A stretch of DNA of 64,000 bases, taken from the NCBI GenBank assembly GCA_029204225.1, contig CM055099.1, forward strand, positions 62,790,642 through 62,854,641, given 5' to 3'. Source of the stretch: Diphasiastrum complanatum. Its lineage: Eukaryota > Streptophyta > Lycopodiopsida > Lycopodiales > Lycopodiaceae. The notes beneath the pieces were generated by a model. It made no database searches and was not told where the DNA came from. It saw only the letters and a list, made by a program, of their open reading frames with translations. This document shows positions 41,452-54,039 of the stretch, in pieces (position 1 is the stretch's first letter; every line of letters begins with the position of its first letter). The translations under genes and the position numbers were made by a program.

Positions 41452-42010
41452 CTTTCCTGCAGATTGGTGGAGGCTGTCCAGCGCCCTACCACCCATCACT
41501 TTCATCGATTTTCTCCGTCAACTTTCCTGCAGATTGGTGGAGGCTGTCCAGCGCCCTACCACCCATCACTTTCATCGATTTTTCTCCGTCATTTTTTGCA
41601 GATTGGTGGTGGCTGTCCAGTGCCCTACTGCCCATCACTTTCGACGATTTCTTCATCATTTTTTGCAGTTTTGGTGGAGGCTGTCCAGCGCCCTGCTAAC
41701 CCATCACTTTCGTCGATCGGCAGATTTTCATTGTTTTTTCAGATTTGGTAGCTGCTGTCCAGCGCCCTACTACCTCATCATTTTCGACACTTTTTGTCAG
41801 CGATTTGCTGTCCATTTTTTATATTGATTGGAGGCTTTCCAGCGCCCTACTACCGTCTCATTTTCAGTGGTTCTCTTCACCGACTTGCTGTCTGTTTCGG
41901 CTATTGATTGGAGGCTGTTCGGCGGCTTACTTCAGCACCTTTTTCAGCCTATTCTTCAGCATATTGTGGATCTTGGTAGTTGCTACCCAGTGCCCTATTG
42001 TCTTCAGCTT
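41452..42010 (+). repeat. Tandem repeats in the G1 leader
   Basis: A unit of about 60-70 bp centred on GGTGGAGGCTGTCCAGCGCC is repeated seven or eight times, the first two almost identical (period 70). It lies between the primer-binding site and gag. The open frames across it are a by-product of the repeat. Confidence 0.85.
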
Positions 42011-42384
42011 TTACCTCTCTTTGTTGGCACTACCGAGTGAACGACATATCAGCACCCACCCAGGTATTGCTTGCGCCCTTTTTGCACTTCCTTTTTGCAC
42101 CTACTTGCTGTCTTTTTTGCTCACATACTGCTCTTTTCCAGCCCCCTATTCCTGTTCATATTTGCTGCCTCACACCCTCCTCTTTCCATTTTCCATTTTG
42201 TTAGAACCCTTCTACTTCTTGGCCTTGCACATCTATTAATCTACTTTTCAGCCCCTTATTTTTTGATTATTATCCATCTTGATTGACTATTTATGTGCCA
42301 TTTTTGGTGATTTTGAAAGTTAGACTAAGTTGGGGTGACGACAAACGTCCTCTCCCTCAGGTTTTTGTCTCTTCCTCAGTCCCT

Positions 42385-43470
42385 ATGGTGACTTCTTCAT
42401 CGGAAGACCCTCCGCAGAGCTCTTTAGATGATCGTTTTACACATATTAATTCCCGCATGGATCATCTCGAGAGTCGTATTGATCGTGTTCTTTCTAGCCT
42501 TGAGACTATCCTACCACGAGGGGATACCCACCCCCCAGACATTCTTCACCGTCCTGGTAAAGCACCTTTATTTCCTATTTTGAGTACGCCTGCTCCTGCT
42601 CCATCTCCATCTTCAGAGGTGCTTTTGGTAGTACGTTTGGTCTCCCTTCATATAGTGCTAGTCCTTATGGGTCCTTTCGGGTCTTCTGTACCACTGAATT
42701 TCCCTCCGCACCACCAGGATTTCCTCCTTCTACTTTTTCAAGTAATCTTGAGCCTCATTTTGCTCGTGATTTTTTGTGATCGCATCCAGCTTACTACTTA
42801 TTCTGGTTCATCTGATGGGAATATCTTGGAAAATTGGTTCTCTAAGTTAGAGACCTATTTTCTTATGTATCCCAAAACTGAAACCTAGAAAGTGCAGTTG
42901 GCTGCGTTACATTTAGATAGTCGAGCTCAGACTTGGTGGCGTGTCTATCGCTCTAATCCTACTCGTGAGGGATTACTATATGGCCTACTTTTCGTCATGA
43001 TCTTCGTATGGCTATGATTGACCAACAGTGGTTGGTTCGCCAACATGATCTATTTCGTAGCCTTCGCCATACTAGTAATTTGACTGCTTATATTGATCAG
43101 TTTACTGAGCTTTCCTACCTTTTTACTAATCTTCATCCTACAGAGCTTATTTCACGTTTTATTGCTAGTCTTAGAGGTTCCTTACGATATGATGTTTCCT
43201 CTTTTCAACCTCCTACTCTCTCAGATGCTATCTCCTTGGCTACTACCCTGCAGCATAAGTATCCTGAGTTGTCCACTTCTTCTCGTTTTTCTCACCCTCT
43301 TTCCACTGCTTCTCCTACTTTGGCTTCTTCTACTACCGTTCCTCCTCACCCTTCTACACCTCGCCCTGCCTTTGTTCGTCGTTATTCAGCTGCAGAGTTC
43401 GCTGAGATTCAGCAAAAGCGCCTCTGTTATCGCTATAAGAGTCCAGATCATCTCGCCCGTGATTGCCGAT
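42385..43470 (+). pseudogene. G1 gag, plus strand
   Basis: A likely start is MVTSSSEDPPQSSLDDRFTH at 42385. Conserved gag blocks follow in shifted frames: RIQLTTYSGSSDGN, then KVQLAALHLDSRAQTWWRVY after a TAG near 42888, then LTAYIDQFTELSYLF and DAISLATTLQHKYPEL. The zinc knuckle reads CYRYKSPDHLARDC: its second Cys is a Tyr. At least two frameshifts and one stop break the gene. Confidence 0.85.
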
Positions 43471-43689
43471 AGTCTCCTGGTCCTCCTACCGCTGATCTTT
43501 ACCATGAGGCTCTTACTCCTGATGATTCTGATGTTTATATCCAGATTCTTGATACTCCTGACCCACATTTTGTTGATGAGCCGGCTGACCCGCTTCCCGA
43601 TGATCCTGCTTCTGCCGCTTGCCATGCGCAACTTGCTTATGCTACTTGGGCTGGGCGTCCTGGTCCTCGTTCTATTCGGTTACATGTTC

Positions 43690-45145
43690 GCATTTTGGGG
43701 CGAGAGTATATTGCATTGGTGGATACGGGCAGTACACACTTATTTATTAGCAGTTACATTTCCACCAAGATTCGTGCTACACCTATTTCTGCTACACAGT
43801 CTCTCAGTGTCGAGGTTGCTAGCTCACATACTTTTATCAACTCTTAGATGTTTCAGGGCTTGGACTATAGCATTGGTGACTTCTCTGGATAGGCAGATTT
43901 CTATATTATTCCTTTGGAGCACTATGACATTATTCTTGGTGCAGATTGGTTATCATCACTTGGTACTGTTGTTGTGGATCTTTCTCAGCAGACATTGTCT
44001 TTTACACATGCTGGTCGGCATCATTTACTTTCTGGTATTGATTCCCAAGGTGACTATCAGTTGGTTACCCGGAAGCGGTTTATGCGTAGCCTGCCAAAGG
44101 CTCAGGGTGCAGCTATTTTTATCTTTCAGAGTACATCAGTTGCTGCTCCTCCTGCTCCATCCATGGGTCCTCTTCCTCAGGTGATTTCTGACTTATTACA
44201 TCGGTATTCTATGGTCTTTTCAGAACCTACGTCTCTGCCACCATTACGAGATGTCACCCACTATATTGATCTTATTCCTGGTGCTACCCCACCTTCTTGT
44301 GCTCCATATCGTATGTCTAAAGGTGAACGTGATGAGGCTCAGCTCCAAATTGCTTCCCTTTCACGTCAGGGCCTCATTGTTCCTAGCCATAGTCCTTTTG
44401 GTGCTCCTGTCCTCCTTGTTGCCAAAAAAGATGGAACCAAACGCCTTTGCATTGACTATCGTGCCTTAAACAAGCTGACTATCCGTACTCAGTATCCTAT
44501 ACCTCACATGGATGACCTTTTTGATCAGCTTGGCATTTCTTCCATCTTTTCCAAAATTGACCTACGTTCTGGATACTACCAAATTAGGATGCGTCCTTCT
44601 GATGAGCATAAGACTGCATTTCGTACTCATTTGGGTTTGTATGAATTTCGTGTTCTTCCATTTGGTGTTCAGAATGGTCCACCGACATTTCAAAATGCTA
44701 TGAATAATATTTTACGTCCTCTTTTAGGTGTTTGTGTCTTAGTTTATTTCGATGACATCCTTGTTTTTAGTACTTCTTTGTCTGATCATGTAAAACATCT
44801 ATCATCTGTGTTTGATTTACTTATTAAGCATCAACTGTTCGCCAAATTGTCCAAATGTTCTTTTGCCGTGGCTGAAATCGAGTTTTTGGGTTTTCTTATT
44901 TGTGGTGGACGTATTCGTCTTGATCCTCGGAAAGTTCAGGCTATTGAGAATTGGCCTGTCCCAACCGATGTTCATTCTGTTCGTATGTTTTTAGGTATGG
45001 CAACCCATCTTCGTCGTCCTGTTAAGTATTTTGCCATTGTGGCTGCTCCGCTTCATTCGTTACTAAAGAAGTCTCATACCTTTGTTTGGACTTCTGAGTG
45101 TCAAACTGCTTTTGATGCTTTACGTCATGCCAGCAACGCTATCAG
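43690..45145 (+). pseudogene. G1 protease and reverse transcriptase, plus strand
   Basis: The protease motif ALVDTGSTHLFIS (about 43713) is followed by two in-frame stops and DIILGADWLSSLG. RT follows with KKDGTKRLCIDYRALNKLT, FSKIDLRSGYYQIRM, LPFGVQNGPPTFQNAMN and the catalytic LVYFDDILVF. The connection to RNase H reads ECQTAFDALRHAS at about 45133, where homology to pol stops. RT itself is open and well preserved. Confidence 0.92.
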
Positions 45146-45480
45146 ACTTCTGTTGATCGTCATCACCGTCATGTTGAGTTTTAGGTTGGTGATATGGTTT
45201 ACCTCCGGTTACGCTTTGCACATCATCACTTTGTTCAGGGTCACGCTTCTACAGAGAAGCTTGCACCACGCTATTATGGGCCTTACTGTATCTTGGATCG
45301 CCTCAGCCCTTTTACATATCAGTTACAATTGCCTGATTCTACACGAGCTTGTGATATCTTTCATGTTAGCCTGTTACGAGCTGTCATTGAGGATGATGCT
45401 CCTCGCAATCTCACATTTCCTACAGAGCCAGAGCTGTTCCCTTTTTTTCCAGCTGCCATCCATCAGGTTCACCTTTAGTA
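45146..45480 (+). pseudogene. G1 integrase C-terminus joined to RT by a deletion
   Basis: Directly after the RNase H start, YQTSVDRHHRHVEFQVGDM and VYLRLRFAHHHFVQGHAS appear in another frame. APRYYGPYCILDRLSPFTY and DIFHVSLLRAVIEDDAPRN follow. This is the gypsy integrase C-terminal region. RNase H and the whole integrase core are missing, an internal deletion of about 1.5-2 kb judging from related copies. Confidence 0.88.
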
Positions 45481-45753
45481 TAGTCGACGTCGCAGGCAAG
45501 TTCACAGTGGGATGGTCATCCTCTTGAGGAGGCCACTTGGGAGCCTATTGATGTGTTTTATCATACACCATTATTGGCAGATCAGGCTCGAGCCCTCATG
45601 GCTTTAGCTCTTTCCTCTACTACAGATGTCATTGTAGATGTTCCCTCTGCTTCATGATTCGGCTAGCTATGACTATTCTTTATTGTAGTATTTGCTTAGT
45701 ACTTGCTTTACACAGTTATGATGCTTTTGGGGTATCTGTTGTGACAACTTATG
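45481..45753 (+). mobile_element. G1 3' internal region
   Basis: It matches 31909-32165 (minus copy), including ACTACAGATGTCATTGTAGA-like and GGTATCTGTTGTGACAACTT. Homology between the two copies stops at about 45753. Confidence 0.7.
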
Positions 45754-46700
45754 ATGGGTTAGACATAGCCTGGAGGACCACCAGAGATGTAGCTACATTG
45801 ATCATTCGCTTCACATCCTTAGCCAGTCGTAGAGAAGCTTTACAATGTAGAGTCAAACTATGCGGCACCTCCATATATGTGGATGATGATCTCACTTATA
45901 TTCCGGTTGAGGGGAGGCGTAAAGCCTTCCAGGATGCTCGACAGAATGGTAGACGGGTCATCTATCGTGATGGTCAGATACGATTTGTTGCTGGCACCCC
46001 TAGTAGCTCCTAGAGCTAGGGAATTGGAGCCCCCGGGATTGGGGGTATCCCGGGGCATTATCCATATTGTGATGGAACTCTGATGGCATTCACTCATCCT
46101 CTACAACAGGTGATCTGATTGACTTTATTACTGGACGAGACTTATTTTTTTTCATGGAGACTCACGAGAGTTAGGAGCGTGGACTACCCACTTTCCCGAG
46201 ATACATATGGGATTTAGTATATAGACCTGAGACTAGATCAGCTATTGGTTGTGGTTCTGGAGGGGTGGCTTGTCTCTATAGAGAGTCCCTCCAGGTGATT
46301 GAGTTCGTCAGGGACGAGGAGCATGTGGTATATCTGGACTCGTATTACAGGACGGGAGATTGGTTTGGACATTTTCATTGTTGCCTGCTATTTTCCTCTA
46401 GAGTCCTCTTCTTTTGTTGAGGGTGTTGGCTCACCTTAAATGGACCTCTCAATGGATACCATCAGATTTTCGGAGCGGGGGCATATTTTCCTTACTGTGC
46501 CGAACAGCTTCACGACAGACAGAGTTCCATGATTCTACAGACCAACTCCGAGTTCACGCCCTTGACAATGATAGCTTGGGGATTCAGATTACGTCATTCT
46601 TCTCTAGGAGACAACCACGCCAAGACCTCGAGTCTGATGATGACGACTACGACGATACACCACCTCACAGATATCAGAAATAGAGTATCACTCACAGTCA
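45754..46700 (+). other. Unidentified decayed coding-like insert downstream of G1
   Basis: The frame to 46013 reads LIIRFTSLASRREALQCRV, GTSIYVDDDLTYIPVEGRRK and GRRVIYRDGQIRFVAG. The pattern (I-x-V/L-DDDLT, Arg/Lys helix, short basic end) recalls a domain found in ORF1-like proteins of various retroelements. After 46013 only fragments with stops remain (46414-46683 is the longest). Not present at the matching place in the minus G1 copy. I cannot assign it. Confidence 0.35.
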
Positions 46701-46996
46701 TGTGGTAGCTCGCACTACCCGCCCTGCACATCATCCTCCTACACGAGTCAGCGACGTTCCATATTACCTCCTGCTACAGCTCGTATCACATCCTTATTCA
46801 GCAACAGTGCTAGATGATATGATTCTATTCTTAGCAGTTATTTTGCTCCCACTTATGGACGGTTTGTAGTTTATAGTTATGTTGCTCATCTTTTATGCAT
46901 AGATTTTTTCTTGGAGACATTTATATACGCTCCCATGTTTACCACATAGTTGACATGTCTTATATGCTTTTTGGCATGGAAAAGACATTAATAAAG

Positions 46997-47036
46997 CTTC
47001 TTCTTCTTCTTCTCCCTCTCTCTCTCACGGTGTGGC
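46997..47036. repeat. (TTC)n/(CT)n tract
   Basis: Six TTC units followed by a short CT run. Confidence 0.85.
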
Positions 47037-49783
47037 GCTCTTCTTTCTATTAGAAGGGGCTCGGGCTACGTGGTGAAGGGGCTCATGGGTGGGGCTCGAG
47101 TAAGAGAGGAAGGGGCTCGTGGATGGGACCCTTTTAGAGGGAAAGTGAGAAAGGGGGGGAAGGATGATGTTTTCTAAAAATATTCCTATTAGTATTCTAA
47201 AAAGCTTACAATGTTTTTGGGTTACGTTTTAGCAAACAAAACCTTGTGTACCTCACCTAGATATCTTGGCTTGTATGACAAGGAAAGTCAATAATTGGAT
47301 GTAGTATTATCTATTATTGACATCCATTTTCCTACTCCAGATTTACTCACTCATCATGGATACCACTCTTCATTAGAAAGAACTCAAGAGCTTTCTTCTG
47401 TAACAAGAAATCCAAGTTGATATATGTCAAACGTACTTCGAATCCCTTGCCTATTGTAGATTGTAAATTGTAAATTTCAATTGTTATCACTAGCTTGTGG
47501 AGACAATTGTGAATTGCAATGTAAATATAAGTCATAGCTATAAGTGCCTAGTTCTGAGACGGCTAAGGGACATTGGGTCTCAAATAGAGTTTGTTGGAGT
47601 AACCTCAAAAAAGTAGGAGGAGAGCCAACATCCTACTATAGGTGATTTTTTGAGTGTTCAGGAGCCCATAAGATTGTAAATTTCAACAACGCCGGGTTCC
47701 TAACTCATTAGCCGATAGCATGCCCTCATCTAGATCTCTAAATTCTATTGAATGCGAACATGATGAACATGAATTTACTTCTAGATAGCTACAATTTTAA
47801 CTTCCATAATAATGTAGCATAAGTTAACACTAGGCTTTGTTTCTTTGCTCAAGAGACATATTTAGGCTCACATCAGATCTAACCATATTTGCATGTACTG
47901 CTTTCATCTTATGTAACCTTTTCTGATATCAGAAGACTTTAATAACACTTTCTTCTTTTTCTCTCTGATGAAGCGAAAGTCTTCACTACAAATCTGCTGC
48001 AAACAGATAGGTACTCTAGTGACTACCCTTCAATTCATGCGTACAGTCAATAACACGCAACTAACCAAAATCAGGGTCAAATTCCCCATAAATCGTGATT
48101 GTATTCCTTTTGAAAAATTGTGGCCTCAATATTACCTCTAGTTTCATGGATAGAATATTCCAAACCACAGAAAATAGCTTCCAGGCTTACCATTGCATGG
48201 GATTTCAGATCTGCAAAGCGTGTCCTTTCCATAATCCAACCAATCAGTAATGCCCACTTAAGATTATTGAATGCTTCTCCCAGCTTGCAAACATTGCCAA
48301 ATGAGTTTGATATTAATCCAATTCGTGACCATTTTGTGCTCATGAAGATCTTGACAACTTGAAGCAAAAATGTTGGGCTTTTGATGCTTAAAATATGCTT
48401 TCTTAAAATTCTTTTAGAGCGGACCATTATATACCTCACAAAATTAAGTGCATGCACTCTTGATAAGCAGGCCATTGCTAGTTGATCCATGTTGTACTAA
48501 CAATAGATACTCAGAAAAACTACTGTTTTGATCTCATTAATCTCCTATAGAACTCTTGTTTCTGACAATTTTAAATCCTTGGAGGTTAAAATTCCAGAAG
48601 CTGAGCACACTTTGTTAAGTCGGAACTCCTCACTCTCAAAGTTTTCTGAATGCTTCCTTGTTCATCTAGCTCACCTGTAAGAAATGCCTAAATTTAATAG
48701 AACCTGTAAGTGCCACCATGCACAGTTTCCTTCAGCAGTTGCAGATATGGACATAAGCCCTAGTGAAAATTAGACAGACAAATTAGGCTCACAAACAGTG
48801 TGACACCTACACATTTCCCAGCAAGTCACTTACAAATGCAAAGAAAGGAAGCATTCAGCTATGACAAGATTAAGTGACGATAACTAGTTGAACTTGTGAG
48901 TCAAAACTAAAACCTATTGCTGCATGGCATAAATGATTTAGACACAAAGTCTTGAGACAGCATAATATACAAATCTTGACCCAACATGTGATAGGTGAAG
49001 CCCCAACATTAACACTACGATACACACACAAGCATAAAAAATAAGTGAGAGAGCATAAAGAAACACATATAAGGGTGGGATGGACAACCTCACTTTCAAA
49101 ACTCACTAGCATTACATCTTGACAAAATGAGAGCATTATCAAGCAATTGCTATATACGGCGATAGAGAGCTATCAGGAGCCTGAAACAAATTCCATAGAA
49201 AATGTATTGCAAAAGCGGACTTCCACAGCAACCAGCACTGCAGCATTTGCAGGTAAATTATAAGCAATCAGGCTACAAAACCTGAATGCGAACCTTTCTC
49301 AATTAGTTGTCAGGTTAATAGAAGCAACTAAACGCTAAGCTTACAACATTCCAAACAATTAAGAAGCTCACACTCTGCTGAGTCAAGAAAAAAAAAGACT
49401 GGGAAAAAAAGACAAAGCAGTTATATTGTCATCTATAGAACTTTGATAGGCCTTCATGGAGATGAAAAATATTATTCCTGTCTGAACAGCAGCACTATAA
49501 ACAATCTTAGCAAGGATGCAAAGTTTTTCTGTGAAGAGAATCACTTGCCCTCTCCTAAGAGAGTGAACCATTTATATTGTCTACATCCTTATTGTTAGAT
49601 TGATTAGCTCGCAAAAGAGTTTCAAGAGAAAGTAAGATGCAAGGCTGGAATTTAAACCTTGAACCTCCTCTAAACCATAATAAAAAACCATTATACTAAG
49701 CGCGTGCTCTGCTCAACAAGATAAAGTACCATTCTCGACTGTAGAAGATGTCAAGGATCCTCATGAAAGATAAGAAAACTTAC
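47037..49783. other. Spacer, possibly containing the 3' exon of a minus-strand gene
   Basis: The only coding-like piece is at about 48077-48185 (minus), reading EYSIHETRGNIEATIFQKEY and ending NHDLWGI. It could be the next exon of the gene at 49784-50048, but the splice acceptor is unclear. The rest shows nothing recognisable. Confidence 0.3.
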
Positions 49784-50048
49784 TGAGTTTTTCTTTGATG
49801 TAATCTGGAGACATCTTATCCAACTTTTCTTGGAGTTGTTGCCTTATGTCATAGAATACTTGCAATGTCCATTGTTCATACATCAATGCTTGTTTTCGCT
49901 TCCGTTTTTGGTCAGCTACGTCAACCAAGTCATTCATCTCCTTAACAATTCCTTCTTTACCCTTCATTACCTTCAAATAAGAGTGAAACACTTTATTGAA
50001 CTTAGCCTCCTGTCTCAACATGGCAACTTCTTGCTTCCTTCGAACTTG
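49784..50048 (-). CDS. Single exon of a coiled-coil protein, FAM228-like
   Basis: A CAG acceptor lies just above 50048 and a GTAAGT donor just below 49784. The 265-bp exon is open in one frame and reads QVRRKQEVAMLRQEAKFNKV. It then has VKEMNDLVDVADQKRKRKQA and LMYEQWTLQVFYDIRQQLQE. The pattern of a basic QKRKRK stretch followed by L-Y-xxW-x(4)-F/P-xx-I resembles FAM228-type proteins, which I associate with ciliated lineages. The similarity is from memory and weak. A possible upstream exon is at 63338-63473, across the chromovirus array, with matching phase. Confidence 0.4.
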
Positions 50049-50249
50049 CTGTAACATGTGGGACATAAATCACTAGGGAGGATAAAGTATCACAAAAACG
50101 ATAATCACATGGTTGTGTTACATTGGACCAAGAACAGAATATGAAACCAAGTATGTCAATGTGGACAATAGAAATGGATTGCCAATACACTATGACAAAC
50201 ACCTAACGCGACAAGTGTCCCATTAATCACGAATAAAACAAAAAACTTT

Positions 50250-51850
50250 ACAAGTGAATGAAAGGACAATAGATATAAAGTTCAGGATGATTGGTTAAAA
50301 CGATGGTCTAGTTATTTGAGTTCACAAGTGATAATGGATCACAAAAAAATAACTACTAACTTTGAAAGGCAATGCATCATCTTGGTGGAGGGATCTACAA
50401 CCTAAACTAGCCTAGCCACCTGGATTGAATTTCAAGAAATATTCCATAAATCTTTTGTGATGGTTGACGATTCTAACAATTGTAAGAAATTGCTTTCATG
50501 TCCAATAGGTATATTGGAACTTGGATAAGCATAACCATTATTTATGGACTCATTATCTGCATCGAAGAATTTATCAAAAGTTCAAGTCTAGAAAGAGAAT
50601 GTTTGTTTCATCTGCAAAAATATCTAGTCAGTTGATGCAATAGTGTTCTGAACGGAAGAAGAATTATTTCATATAGAAAATGGTGGAACGACCAAGGGGA
50701 CGTACATACTCCTCACTGGGCATTGATTTGGTAGAAAACATTATTGTTGCTTTAATATAACCTCATTTGAAACAAGCAAAATGTTTCACCTTAAAAGTGA
50801 AAAATTGGCACAAAAGTTAAGAGCATTAGGTCCCTGGTTAGCCCTAATTGACCAGGCCTTGACCATGGGTACCAAAGATACATTCATGAATGGATAAGGG
50901 CCTCATGCGGTCCTAATCCCAGTAATAACCAATAATGTCGAGGCTAATATGGGTCCTGGAGGTTAATGTTATGGTTTCTGGAGATGGCACATCAAGTTTG
51001 GACATCAGATGGTGGGAATATTAAATATACTAGATTAGGGACACTTGGGATAAAACTGTAAGTAGTATGGGGGAGCCCCAGCGCCTCATTCATTCATGGA
51101 TCATGATTCTTGTCATATAAATGGTGACTTCGTATCTACTCGAAGTATGCTTGCATCTCTGTTGGATAGACTATGGTGGTATGGGCATCAGGGTTGGCAG
51201 TATATGGTAGATGGTGCCGAAGTTTAATCCCACTGCATGGGGCTGAGTGTATGATCAATTTCATATTCAATTGGATGGGCAGTTTATATGATGCCTAGCT
51301 CCTATTGGCTGATAGTCATAGCTTGTTCATATGGGTCTTCACAGTGCTGTCAGAGCTGGAATTACAATCATGCTATCAACTATCGGCTGAAGGGTATCGT
51401 TTGGCAAGCTTTTGAGGGATTTACGACAATGAAAAATGTGATTCGGTAATACCTTCTTTTAATGAAAGGTGAATCACTTCTACGCTTCATTTTTGTTGTA
51501 TGTCTCATGCATGTATAGCTCTTGTACTTCCTAAGATCTTTTATGCTAAACAATGAAAGTGATCAAAGTTTTGGAGAGTGCACAGCACAGCTGTATTTTC
51601 ATCATTTTTGTCATTTTGTGGGCTTGAAACATGGGAATAGTGAGTAGAGCTGAGCAAGACAAATTGATGCATCTTTAAGCTACTCCAATGTTCAAAACAG
51701 TGACAAGAAGGATGCATGTCAAGTTCAGGGTCAAATTTATCAGACTTCCAGATTCTAGCATAGGAAAGGCAAATTGTTAGGTTTCTATGGCTTATTTTTG
51801 TCAAACAAGGGTATGAAGAATTCAATCACTATTCTAGGAAGCTCGGCAGC
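50250..51850. other. Spacer, nothing recognised
   Basis: I find no exon, LTR end or RNA gene in this stretch. Confidence 0.4.
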
Positions 51851-51906
51851 TCAGAGGTGATCCAGCAAGTCAGCTGGAAAGATCCAGCCAAGCTGAGTTT
51901 AAATAT

Positions 51907-52180
51907 TTGTTGATTGATAGCATGCCAGTGGGGTTGCCGCCTAGACAGAACACGGAGCATCGTATTGAGCGGATGCATCGGAAAGTTGGTAACCAGTCAG
52001 TTAGAGTTATGGTTGATGATGGGGAAACCCATAATTTCATCAACTACACCTTGGTTAAAAAACTTAAACTTCCAGAAGTACCTAGTCAGCATAGGTACAG
52101 AGTTTCACTAGCTAAGGGTGAAGATAAGAAAATCTGGGAAACTATATTGTTCTCGGGAGAGATTGGCTCTACAGTTTAGG
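51907..52180 (+). pseudogene. Chromovirus E protease
   Basis: VRVMVDDGETHNFINYTLV matches the retroviral-type protease site (usually VLVDSGATHNFI). The D-S/T-G triad is changed to DDG, so activity would be doubtful. The frame ends at TAG just before DLPS. Confidence 0.75.
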
Positions 52181-52394
52181 ACCTTCCCTCCATAGTAATT
52201 ATTAGGAGAACACCCTCAGCTTTCAGCATAAAGGCCGAGAGATCCAGTTGCATGGGGAGCATGACGTTCCCAACAGTCCTATGGTCTGCAGTCAAAGCTC
52301 TGTCACCTAATCGGAGACGACGACCATCAGGTATTCTTATGTGACTTTCAGTTTATTCCTGAAGTTTCTATTTCCAATTTTTTACAGTAGAAAA

Positions 52395-53290
52395 TCAATA
52401 AATTAGAAACTTTATTGTCTAAATTTAAAGATGTTTTTCTTGAAGATTTGCCGCATGGTTTGCCACCTAGCAGAGAGGTAGATCATGTAATAAACCTAGT
52501 ACCAAGAACAGCATCTGTTTCTAAACCTCCGTATTGGGTCAGCCGAACAGAGGATGAAGAAATAACTAGGCAATTAACATATTATCTTGGGAAAGGCAAA
52601 TTCAGACTAGTAGTTCACCATCGGCCTCACCAGTCCTTTTGGTGAAAAAGATTACAGAGCCCTCAATAAAGTCACAATTAAGAATAAGTACCCTATGCCT
52701 CGAGCAGACGAGTTGTTTGATCAACTCGACGGGGCTAAGTTTTTCAATAAAATAGACCTCAAATCGGGATATCATCAAGTCCGTATAAAGTCGGAAGATG
52801 TCCCGAAAACAGCTTTTAGGACTCGTCACGGTCATTATGAGTTTAAGGTGATGCCATTTGGGCTCACAAATGCTCTAGCTACCTTTATGACCTTGATGAA
52901 CAGTGTCCTCAGACCATACTTGGGTAAGTTTGTAGTCGTATTTTTAGATGACATCCTCGTCTATAGTAAAACGAGGAAGGAGCATCTAAAACACCTCAAA
53001 AAGGTATTTCAACTGCTCAGAAAGCATAAGCTTTATGCTAAAGAATCCAAGTGTTAATTCTTCGTGGAAGAAGTAGCATATTTGGGTCACATTATCTCGG
53101 CAGATGGGATTAAGATGGACCCGAATAAGGTCAAAGCCATACTCAGTTGGTTGAGACCTCAAAATATTTTGGAACTTCAAATCTTTCTTGGTTTGGCGGG
53201 ATATTACAGACGATTTGTCAAGGAATATGCTCAGATAGTAGTTCCCATGACAAATCTTCTTAAGGGGAAGGGAAAGGAGTTCATTTGAGA
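52395..53290 (+). pseudogene. Chromovirus E reverse transcriptase
   Basis: LSKFKDVFLEDLPHGLPPSR opens the domain. A frame change occurs near 52640. [34 protein letters not shown] and the catalytic [11 protein letters not shown] follow. A TAA at 53056 interrupts before [18 protein letters not shown]. The block ends with [16 protein letters not shown]. Confidence 0.9.
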
Positions 53291-53800
53291 GTCCGCACAG
53301 CAGGAGAGCTTTGATGCTCTCAAAACAGCCTTAGCCACAGCACCAGCTTTAAAAGTCGTCGACCCCAATCAGCCATTTGTGGTCGAAACAGATGCTAGCG
53401 ACTTTGCAGTTGGTGCTGTGCTAACTCAGGGTGGACGACCAGTTGCATTCAAGAGTAAAAAACTCGAGCCAGCTCAGACTAGGTACAGTGCCTATGAAAA
53501 GGAACTCTTTTCTATAGTCCATGCCCTTAAGACTTGGAGGCATTATTTGTATGGTGCCAACTTTGAGGTCCTGACAGACCATGAAAGTTTCAGATACCTT
53601 TGCAATCAACCTGAGATTAGAGGTCGGAAAGCTCGTTGGGCAGAGTTGATGCAAGAGTTTGATATGTCTATTAGATATAGACAGGGGAAATTCAATACAG
53701 TAGCAGATGCCCTTAGTAGAATGCCTATGATAAACGAGCTGAGTTTTACTCATATTCGTAATGAGTTACTCGAGTCCTTGAAAGGGAAGTGCCAGCATGA
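53286..53800 (+). pseudogene. Chromovirus E RNase H
   Basis: After a TGA replacing the usual Trp at 53286, the frame reads QPFVVETDASDFAVGAVLTQ, AYEKELFSIVHALKTWRHYL and VLTDHESFRYLCNQPEIRGR, ending NTVADALSRMP. The catalytic Asp/Glu residues (TDAS, EKEL, TDH) are all present. Confidence 0.9.
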
Positions 53801-54039
53801 TGCATTCTTCTCTACTATCTGGAACTCAGTCCAGAGCAGACAGTTACAGACTCCAGAGCCAATTCCCGGGGCTGGTGCCAGTTCATCCAAGAATACGGCA
53901 GCTTCCGTTGAGGATGATGATGAGTCCGGGTATATGTCAGATGACATTGAGGATTCTGAGCCTGTATTACCCAAGCAAACCCTAGTGGTTGAGGGTCAGT
54001 TGACTCAAGGATTCAAATGGAAACAATATTCCATTCAGG

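Noticed and set aside
43093-44184. 363-codon Leu-rich plus-strand frame
   Set aside because: This is an out-of-frame reading of G1 gag and protease. The true frames show gag, DTGS and RT motifs.
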